Assembly (NCBI GenBank): GCA_937896205.1 | Contig: CALBNA010000172.1 | Coordinates: forward strand, 1 to 5,947 | Length of the DNA stretch: 5,947 nt | Source: an uncultured Campylobacter sp. | GTDB lineage: Bacteria > Campylobacterota > Campylobacteria > Campylobacterales > Campylobacteraceae | Direction of reading: 5' to 3' | Shown here: piece by piece, positions 1 through 4,796 of the stretch | How the letters are laid out: each line of letters starts with the position of its first letter | How positions within the stretch are numbered: the stretch's first letter is position 1 | Translations under genes and position numbers: made by a program | The notes under the pieces: generated by a model | What the model saw: only the letters and a program-made list of their open reading frames with translations | Databases searched by the model: none | Told to the model about the DNA's origin: nothing

Positions 1-714
1 ATTTTTATTTATAAAAACTGGCTCAAAATGCCCTAAATTTCGCGTGTCACCAAGCTTAAAAGAAAAGCCCGCGCGGATCAGATACTTTAAAAGCCCGCAA
101 AGATAGTGCGTGAAAACTTTTGGGAAATTTAAGTTTGGATAGTAAACGCCATCGCAAACGACGCTAGAGGCAAATAGCGAGCCGCCCTGCGCGCAAACCG
201 CGTCCACATCGCTAAAAACTGTGTCGTAAAGCGGCGCGATCTTGGATAAAATTTTAAGATCGTCGGTGAAAAACAGATCCCCCGCGCCCGCTTTCATTAT
301 CTTTATAAAAAGCCGCGTCGCATCCTCAGGCAGCAAGCTAGCTACGTTGCCGTCAGAGTTTTTGCCTAGGCTCATGCGCGCGAGCAGGGCCTTTTGTACG
401 GGATTAACTGAGCAAAATTTGAGATTTTTGTAACTAGCCTCAAAGCGCATTAGCCGCATCAGCGCGGCGCTCAGACTATCGACTTTGATAAAAGCGACCT
501 CGGGATCGATGACCTCGCATCTTTGCTCGACGAGTACGGCATAGGCGCCGTTTGCGACGGCCGCGGCTATCTCGTCCGCGCCTGCGCTAAGCCCGATGTA
601 GGCGTAGCCTTGGCGCACGTTTTTACTCTCAAACGCAAAGCCCTCTACGGCGCTGACGCTTGGTTTATTTAGCGCTTCGCCGTTGATGAGGCGCCTTAGG
701 TTTTCGATATTCAC
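1..714 (-). CDS. Partial Mur-ligase-like protein of unknown function (N-terminal 238 residues; 3' end outside window)
   Basis: The frame is open from a GTG at 714 to the left edge, 238 codons without a stop, so the C-terminus is missing. GTG is the only plausible start: the in-frame stop of metG lies 6 bases upstream, and no ATG follows until deep inside the protein. The Shine-Dalgarno signal is weak (AGG about 10 bases upstream), which fits translation coupled to metG. Residues 1-95 follow the pattern of MurE/MurF N-terminal domains: LINGE at 9-13; FESKNVRQG at 28-36, where MurF has a DSR/DTR-x-v-x-x-G motif; GAYAVLVEQ at 56-64, like GAxAvlve; and AFIKVDSLSAAL at about 74-85, like the ivVxdtxxAL strand. 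The ATP-binding TGSxGKT loop should follow at about 100-110, but the sequence there is SVNPVQKALL, with no glycine-rich loop. Residues 119-238 match nothing I recognise. It is probably a degenerate or repurposed Mur-ligase relative and corresponds by position to C. jejuni Cj0837c. The reading frame is secure; the Mur relationship is a by-eye inference. Confidence 0.8.
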   Translation of the reverse strand, partial: MNIENLRRLINGEALNKPSVSAVEGFAFESKNVRQGYAYIGLSAGADEIAAAVANGAYAVLVEQRCEVIDPEVAFIKVDSLSAALMRLMRFEASYKNLKFCSVNPVQKALLARMSLGKNSDGNVASLLPEDATRLFIKIMKAGAGDLFFTDDLKILSKIAPLYDTVFSDVDAVCAQGGSLFASSVVCDGVYYPNLNFPKVFTHYLCGLLKYLIRAGFSFKLGDTRNLGHFEPVFINKN

Positions 715-720
715 GCCGTT

Positions 721-2640
721 TTAGCCTATTTGCGAGCCGTTTTTGACCGCAGCCATCGGCGCGATGAGGCACAGCGACCCATCCTCGGCGCTAAGAATCA
801 TACCCTCTGATATATGGCCGAAAATTTTAGCCGGCTTTAGGTTTGCCAGCACGCAGACCTGCTTGCCGACGAGATCCGCCGGAGCGTAAAATTTAGCAAT
901 CCCCGATAAAATTTGACGCGGTTGCTCTTCGCCTAGATCGATCTTAAATTTAAGCAACTTCTCGCTGCCTTCGATATTTGAGCACTCAAGCACGGTGCCT
1001 ACTTTTATGACGCATTTTTTAAAGTCGTCGATTTTTATTTTCGCGTCCGATTTTTCTTGCGGCGCGGCGGCGGGTTTGGTAGGTTCGCTTACGCTCGGCA
1101 CCACAGTCGCCATCAGCTCTTTTTCTATTTTCGGGAAAAGCGGCTGCGTTTTTTGCGCTTTAAAGTCCAAAATTTCGTTGTTTAGGATGATTTTTTTATA
1201 AGTTGCCGTCGAGATCTCAAAGCCTAGCGTCTGCGCGATCTTTTCGCAGGTTCTTGGCATCGCTGGGCTTAGTAGCACGGCCACGCGAGCTAGCAGGTTC
1301 GCGCACAGCGACACGAGCGCGTTTGCTTCGTCTTTTTTGCCGTTTTTGATTAGATTCCACGGCTCAAATTTAGCTATGCTCGCGTTAGCAAGCGTTAGCG
1401 CCTTAAAGAGCTCCTCAAGGTAGTGGTTCGTGGCGAAACTCTCTAAATTTTTGATAGCGTTTTGCAGGTATTCGTTGCCGCTATCTAAAACCTCGCCGTA
1501 AAATTTGCGTAAATTTTCGCCCTTTATCTCAAAGTCTGAGTATTTTTCGCTCATGCCGACTATACGGCTTAAAAGATTGCCAAGATCGTTGCTAAGCTCG
1601 GAGTTTATGCGCTCGATCATCGCTTTTTGTGAGAAGTCTCCGTCCTGTCCAAACGGCACTTCGCGCAGCATAAAGTAACGGAAATTTTCCAGTCCGTACG
1701 CGTCTGCGACCTCGCTTGGGTTTATGACGTTGCCTTTGCTTTTACTCATCTTTTCGCCGTCTCTCGTCCACCAGCCGTGAGCTGCGATGCAGCGAGGAAG
1801 CGGCAGATCAAGGCTCATCAAAAACGCTGGCCAGTACACCGCGTGAAAGCGCAAAATGTCCTTACCTACGACATGCGTAGCGCCCTTCCAGTAGCGCATC
1901 TTATCATCGCCGCGCGTGTAGCCTAGAGTGCTTAGGTAGTTTATGAGCGCATCCAGCCAGACGTACATCACGTGCTTTGGCTCGTTTAGACTAGCGGGTA
2001 GCTTCACGCCCCACTCAAAGCTCGTGCGCGTGATCGAGAGATCGCGCAGGCCGCCTTTTACGAAGCTAACGACCTCGTTTTTCTTGCCGCGCGGCACGAT
2101 ACAGTCCTCGTTTTCTTCATACCATTTTAGTAGCGCGTCTTGGTATTTTGAAAGTTTGAAAAAATAGCTCTCCTCTTTAACCAAATTCGTCGGTCTACCG
2201 CAGTCAGGACACCTCTCGTCCTCCAAAAGCTGCGTCTGCGTAAAAAAGCTCTCGCAGCTAACGCAGTAGTATCCCTCGTATTCGCCCTTGTAGATATCGC
2301 CTTTTTGATACATCTTAAGAAATGCGTTTTGCGCCGTGAGCTTGTGATAGTCGTCGGTCGTGCGGATAAAATGGTCGTAGCTGATCTCAAATTTATCCCA
2401 CAGCTCCCTAAATTTCGCGCTTATCTCGTCAGCATAGGCTTGCGGCGTGTAGCCTTTTTTTGCGGCGGCTTGTTCGATCTTTTGTCCGTGCTCGTCGGTG
2501 CCCGTCATAAAGTACGTATCGTCGCCCTTTAGCCTCGCAAATCTCGCTACCGTATCGGCGATCACGGTCGTATAGGCGTGTCCGATGTGCGGCACGTCGT
2601 TTACGTAATAAATCGGAGTCGTAATATAAGTCGTGTTCAT
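721..2640 (-). CDS. metG: Methionyl-tRNA synthetase
   Basis: Class I aminoacyl-tRNA synthetase of 639 residues that charges tRNA-Met and initiator tRNA with methionine in the cytoplasm, using ATP. The Rossmann catalytic core starts at residue 4 with TTPIYYVNDVPHIGHAYT, carrying the HIGH signature at 18-21; the KMSKS loop is at 297-301. A zinc knuckle between the halves of the core has cysteines 126, 129, 144 and 147 (CVSC...CPDC), the single-zinc arrangement seen in Thermus-type enzymes rather than the double knuckle of E. coli. The helical anticodon-binding domain covers about 330-500. An Ala/Pro-rich linker at about 510-535 leads to a C-terminal Trbp111/EMAP-like OB fold at about 537-630 (IDDFKKCVIKVGTV, then GISGIA-like and ISEGMILSA motifs), which aids dimerisation and tRNA binding. 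Length is normal for Campylobacter. A strong AAGGAAAG binding site precedes the ATG. It is the fourth gene of the operon. Confidence 0.98.
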   Translation of the reverse strand: MNTTYITTPIYYVNDVPHIGHAYTTVIADTVARFARLKGDDTYFMTGTDEHGQKIEQAAAKKGYTPQAYADEISAKFRELWDKFEISYDHFIRTTDDYHKLTAQNAFLKMYQKGDIYKGEYEGYYCVSCESFFTQTQLLEDERCPDCGRPTNLVKEESYFFKLSKYQDALLKWYEENEDCIVPRGKKNEVVSFVKGGLRDLSITRTSFEWGVKLPASLNEPKHVMYVWLDALINYLSTLGYTRGDDKMRYWKGATHVVGKDILRFHAVYWPAFLMSLDLPLPRCIAAHGWWTRDGEKMSKSKGNVINPSEVADAYGLENFRYFMLREVPFGQDGDFSQKAMIERINSELSNDLGNLLSRIVGMSEKYSDFEIKGENLRKFYGEVLDSGNEYLQNAIKNLESFATNHYLEELFKALTLANASIAKFEPWNLIKNGKKDEANALVSLCANLLARVAVLLSPAMPRTCEKIAQTLGFEISTATYKKIILNNEILDFKAQKTQPLFPKIEKELMATVVPSVSEPTKPAAAPQEKSDAKIKIDDFKKCVIKVGTVLECSNIEGSEKLLKFKIDLGEEQPRQILSGIAKFYAPADLVGKQVCVLANLKPAKIFGHISEGMILSAEDGSLCLIAPMAAVKNGSQIG

Positions 2641-2642
2641 AT

Positions 2643-2650
2643 CTTTCCTT
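2643..2650 (-). promoter_or_regulatory. Ribosome binding site of metG
   Basis: On the minus strand the 17-base gap between the small cysteine gene and metG contains AAGGAAAG two bases before the ATG at 2640, with the AAGGA core about 5 bases from the start codon. It is one of the strongest Shine-Dalgarno matches in the operon and fixes the metG start. Confidence 0.8.
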
Positions 2651-2657
2651 TTTAAAT

Positions 2658-2870
2658 TTAAAAATCAAATCCGCCGCCGTCGCCTTTAGACATCGAGCTA
2701 TATACGGCATCTACGTAGTTTTTGCGGGTTTTGCACTCAAACATCGCCTCGCAGGCAAAGCACGAGCTTAGCCCTTTTTCGCGCTGACAGGCTTGCAAAA
2801 TTTCTCTTTGACGATCAAGCTCCAGCTCAAATTCGTCTTTTTGAGTTACATCCGCTGCATGCTCGCTCAT
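2658..2870 (-). CDS. Small four-cysteine protein of unknown function (70 aa)
   Basis: I do not recognise a named family; by position it corresponds to C. jejuni Cj0839c. The start ATG overlaps the fbp stop as ATGA, with GGAA about 7 bases upstream, so translation is probably coupled to fbp. The first ~30 residues are charged and likely helical ([20 protein letters not shown]). Four cysteines follow at 28, 37, 40 and 46, spaced C-x8-C-x2-C-x5-C, enough ligands for one zinc ion or a small Fe-S centre. The C-terminus is a flexible tail, [10 protein letters not shown], ending in Gly, acidic and Phe residues. No signal peptide or membrane segment is visible, so it should be cytoplasmic. That it is a real gene is supported by the overlap, the spacing to metG and base use like its neighbours. 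Metal binding is inferred from the cysteine pattern only. Confidence 0.85.
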   Translation of the reverse strand: MSEHAADVTQKDEFELELDRQREILQACQREKGLSSCFACEAMFECKTRKNYVDAVYSSMSKGDGGGFDF

Positions 2871-3721
2871 TTCGCGTTTCCATAAAATTTATGCAGTAAA
2901 TTTATCTCGTCTTTGGAGCCGAAAAAGCAAGGCGTGGTTTGGTGGATTTTTTCTACCTTCATATCAAAAAGCGTCGCCGAGTATCCGTCGCTAGTAGCAC
3001 CGCCTGCGCGCTCGTAGATGAAGGCAAACGGCAGCACCTCAAATAGCGCTCTTAGCTTACCCTTTGGCGCGTCGCTCGTGGCAGGATAGCTAAACAGCCC
3101 ACCGCCTTTTAGTAAAATTTGATGCAGGTCGCTCACCATGGCGCCAGAGTATCTGAGGCGATATCCCTGTAAAAACAGCTCGCGGATAAATTTAGCGTGA
3201 ATTTCGCTCCAGCCCTTTTGCGTAGCACCCGTGGCGTTTAGTTTGCCTTTTTGCGCGAGCGCTAGATTTTTGATAAATTTAAACTCGCCGTCCCTACCCA
3301 GGCGGTAAAGCGCGGGAGCCGTCTCGCCCTCGCAAAGCACGAGCTCCAGGCGCGGGCCGTAAACGACGTAGGCAGCGGCTTTTAGATTTTGCGGCGTTAG
3401 CTCATTTTCGTAAATGCCAAAAATCGAGCCGATAGAAAAATTTACGTCCACTAGGCTAGAGCCGTCTAGCGGATCGTAGGCGACGATAAATTTCGCGCTC
3501 TCGTTTAGCGCCAGCATATCCTCTTTTTCCTCGCTAACGAGCGCTTTTACGCAGGCCAAATTTGTAAACTCGGCCGTGATGATATCGTCGCTTCTCACGT
3601 CTAGCTTTAGCTGCGTGTCGCCCGTGGCGTTAGCATGGTCGGTGTAGCCCAGATCGGCGTACTTTATCTCTTCGCCGATTTTTACGGCGATTTTTTTAAT
3701 CGTTTCGAAAATTTCGTTCAT
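2867..3721 (-). CDS. fbp: Fructose-1,6-bisphosphatase, class I
   Basis: Hydrolyses fructose 1,6-bisphosphate to fructose 6-phosphate and phosphate, the committed step of gluconeogenesis. This matters in campylobacters, many of which lack phosphofructokinase and build sugars from amino and organic acids. The product from 3721 is 284 residues, close to the roughly 280 expected. Family signatures are SEEKED at 63-68, the metal-binding DPLDGSS at 83-89, the substrate-site [13 protein letters not shown] at 191-203, and [22 protein letters not shown] near 220-241 with the metal-ligand Glu at 228. An in-frame ATG at 3751 would add ten residues ([10 protein letters not shown]). I prefer 3721 because the protein then begins [10 protein letters not shown] like its relatives, AAAGG lies 7 bases upstream, and its ATG overlaps the mobB stop as ATGA. 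The fbp stop overlaps the next gene in the same way. Confidence 0.96.
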   Translation of the reverse strand: MNEIFETIKKIAVKIGEEIKYADLGYTDHANATGDTQLKLDVRSDDIITAEFTNLACVKALVSEEKEDMLALNESAKFIVAYDPLDGSSLVDVNFSIGSIFGIYENELTPQNLKAAAYVVYGPRLELVLCEGETAPALYRLGRDGEFKFIKNLALAQKGKLNATGATQKGWSEIHAKFIRELFLQGYRLRYSGAMVSDLHQILLKGGGLFSYPATSDAPKGKLRALFEVLPFAFIYERAGGATSDGYSATLFDMKVEKIHQTTPCFFGSKDEINLLHKFYGNAK

Positions 3722-4200
3722 TTTAAAACCTTTGCATTTTTTAGTATCCACTCGCAGATGGCCTGCGTATCGTCTAGATCGAAGTTTGGCTTATCTATGA
3801 CGTAGTCTCTTTTGTAGCTTGCGATCGCGTTTGAAAAGCTAAGATAATCCTCGTTTATCTCGTCCTTAAACACGCTAATGCGCGGTAGCGGCAGGGTCTT
3901 TAGCCCCTCAACTAGTAGCAAATCAAACTCGCCAGCCATCATTACGACATCCTCCACGCTCTTGCTCTCCTGCGAGAAAAAGGTCGTGCGCGTCGGGCTC
4001 ATGACTGCGACCTCGGCGCCTATTTGGCTAAATTTGTAGCTATCCTTGCCCTCGACGTCAAACCTCGCCTTGTCGCCCGGGTCGTGCTTGATGATTACGA
4101 CTTTTAGCCCGTCATCGATAAATTTTTTGGCGACCTTTAAAATAAGCGTAGTTTTGCCGCTATTTGAAGGTCCGGAAAACGCCATCGCCGCTTTTTTCAT
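3718..4200 (-). CDS. mobB: Molybdopterin-guanine dinucleotide biosynthesis adaptor protein MobB
   Basis: GTP-binding protein of 160 residues that assists MobA in attaching GMP to molybdopterin, giving the bis-MGD cofactor used by nitrate, formate, DMSO/TMAO-type and related oxidoreductases. The N-terminus carries a Walker A P-loop, GPSNSGKTT, at 10-18. KHD follows at 38-40. The family motif [15 protein letters not shown] at 48-62 corresponds to the usual D-x-x-GKDS...AGA. A hydrophobic strand with VEG at 97-99 (LLLVEGLK) serves as the Walker B-like segment. The protein is short but full length for the family, as MobB alone with no MobA fusion. It is the first gene of the operon: a TATAAT promoter lies just upstream and GGAG sits 4 bases before the ATG. 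Its stop overlaps the fbp start by ATGA. Confidence 0.95.
   Translation of the reverse strand: MKKAAMAFSGPSNSGKTTLILKVAKKFIDDGLKVVIIKHDPGDKARFDVEGKDSYKFSQIGAEVAVMSPTRTTFFSQESKSVEDVVMMAGEFDLLLVEGLKTLPLPRISVFKDEINEDYLSFSNAIASYKRDYVIDKPNFDLDDTQAICEWILKNAKVLK
3729..3733 (-). promoter_or_regulatory. Ribosome binding site deciding the fbp start
   Basis: Reading the minus strand, AAAGG is followed by a 7-base spacer (TTTTAAA) and the ATG at 3721. It lies inside the last codons of mobB. This favours the ATG at 3721 over the in-frame ATG at 3751, which has no comparable site at the right distance. Confidence 0.7.
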
Positions 4201-4229
4201 TTTTCTCCGAATTTTTGAAATTTACGCGA

Positions 4230-4235
4230 ATTATA
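4230..4235 (-). promoter_or_regulatory. Extended -10 promoter of the mobB-fbp-metG operon
   Basis: The minus strand reads TTTGCTATAATTCG: a perfect TATAAT preceded by TGC, an extended -10 as is typical of Campylobacter sigma-70 promoters, which lack a firm -35 box. Upstream DNA is A/T-rich. Transcription would begin near 4223, leaving a leader of about 23 bases before the mobB ATG at 4200. The GGAG binding site is at 4205-4208. With no other convincing promoter between the packed genes, it probably serves all five minus-strand genes. Confidence 0.8.
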
Positions 4236-4245
4236 GCAAATTTAG

Positions 4246-4258
4246 GCTTTTTAAAAGC
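4246..4258. repeat. 13-base palindrome GCTTTT-T-AAAAGC between divergent promoters
   Basis: Perfect inverted repeat with six-base arms around one central base. Its centre (4252) is almost equidistant from the two divergent -10 boxes (4230-4235 and 4269-4274). The location fits an operator or shared upstream element, but A/T-rich palindromes arise easily by chance, so regulatory function is not shown. Confidence 0.4.
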
Positions 4259-4268
4259 AAAATTTATC

Positions 4269-4274
4269 TAAAAT
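4269..4274 (+). promoter_or_regulatory. Probable -10 box of the lipoprotein gene
   Basis: TAAAAT matches the sigma-70 -10 consensus at five of six positions and lies 33 bases before the ATG at 4302, predicting a start site near 4281 and a leader of about 20 bases. GAGG at 4290-4293, 8 bases before the ATG, is the ribosome binding site. It points away from the operon promoter, so the 101-base gap is a divergent promoter region. Confidence 0.6.
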
Positions 4275-4301
4275 AAGGCCAAATTTAGCGAGGTTTTTAA
4301 A

Positions 4302-4796
4302 ATGAAAAAGAGCGTATTTTTTTTAAGTTTTATTTTGGCGTTAGCTGGCTGTGCGGATAAAAAATATATCCACGAACCATTAAAAAACGAGCTTTTAGCC
4401 TACACTAGCAAATCTGAAATCATAGATGCCAAGACGAATATCCTAATCGTAGCAACCTATCTAAATCCGATCTATAGCGAGCTAATCGATGAACAAAAAA
4501 GAGAGAAATTCGTCGTGGCCGTGCATCCCAAAGAAGCTAAAATTTTAGACGAGAGCTTTAGCGCAAACGGCTCGCAGCGAGGCATCATGGTTAGACGCCT
4601 GACCGCCAACGATCCGCTTTTAGAAAAAGTGAGCTTTGAGGTGCCGTGGGCTCAGTATTTTGAGGTCAGCACCCCAGAGATCAAAAGCGATAGAATCAAT
4701 ATTAATTTCGAAATTTATCCGTCAAAGCAGGTTTCTTTGAGCTTTCAAAAAGTGTCGAAATCGATGTACTGGAACGGAGAAGCCTTAGGTAGATAA
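4302..4796 (+). CDS. Predicted lipoprotein of unknown function (164 aa)
   Basis: The N-terminus is a lipoprotein signal peptide: MKK, a hydrophobic stretch at 4-14, and the lipobox LAGC at 14-17. Cleavage before Cys17 would leave a lipid-anchored mature protein of 148 residues. The residue after the cysteine is Ala, not Asp, which favours sorting to the outer membrane under the E. coli rule. The mature part has alternating hydrophobic strands (NILIVATYLNPIY, KFVVAVHP, ININFEIYP, QVSLSFQKV) and looks beta-rich; I recognise no catalytic motif or named domain. By position it corresponds to C. jejuni Cj0842. It is the only rightward gene here and its last 95 bases overlap the 3' end of slt on the opposite strand. 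The start is firm: GAGG precedes the ATG and the lipobox lies at the expected distance. A poly-T run of eight (4317-4324) falls in the signal-peptide codons. Confidence 0.88.
   Translation: MKKSVFFLSFILALAGCADKKYIHEPLKNELLAYTSKSEIIDAKTNILIVATYLNPIYSELIDEQKREKFVVAVHPKEAKILDESFSANGSQRGIMVRRLTANDPLLEKVSFEVPWAQYFEVSTPEIKSDRININFEIYPSKQVSLSFQKVSKSMYWNGEALGR

Noticed and set aside
242..433. Plus-strand open frame of 63 codons
   Set aside because: It is antisense to the partial Mur-like gene, lacks a ribosome binding site and has no domain signal.
715..743. 8-base direct repeat GCCGTTTT at 715-722 and 736-743 across the metG 3' end
   Set aside because: Two short copies 21 bases apart, one inside codons of metG; too short to distinguish from chance.
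2127..2710. Minus-strand open frames overlapping metG and the small cysteine gene (2127-2390, 2429-2710)
   Set aside because: They lie in other frames of metG, are Arg-rich and low in hydrophobic structure, and metG is unmistakable there, so they are shadows.
3689..3703. Inverted repeat CGATT-TTTTT-AATCG that might be read as a terminator
   Set aside because: It lies within the N-terminal codons of fbp, has a five-base arm of A/T-rich pairs and no following T-run.
4046..4276. Plus-strand open frame crossing the mobB start and the promoter region
   Set aside because: It is antisense to the mobB P-loop coding region and runs through both promoters; no binding site or homology is visible.
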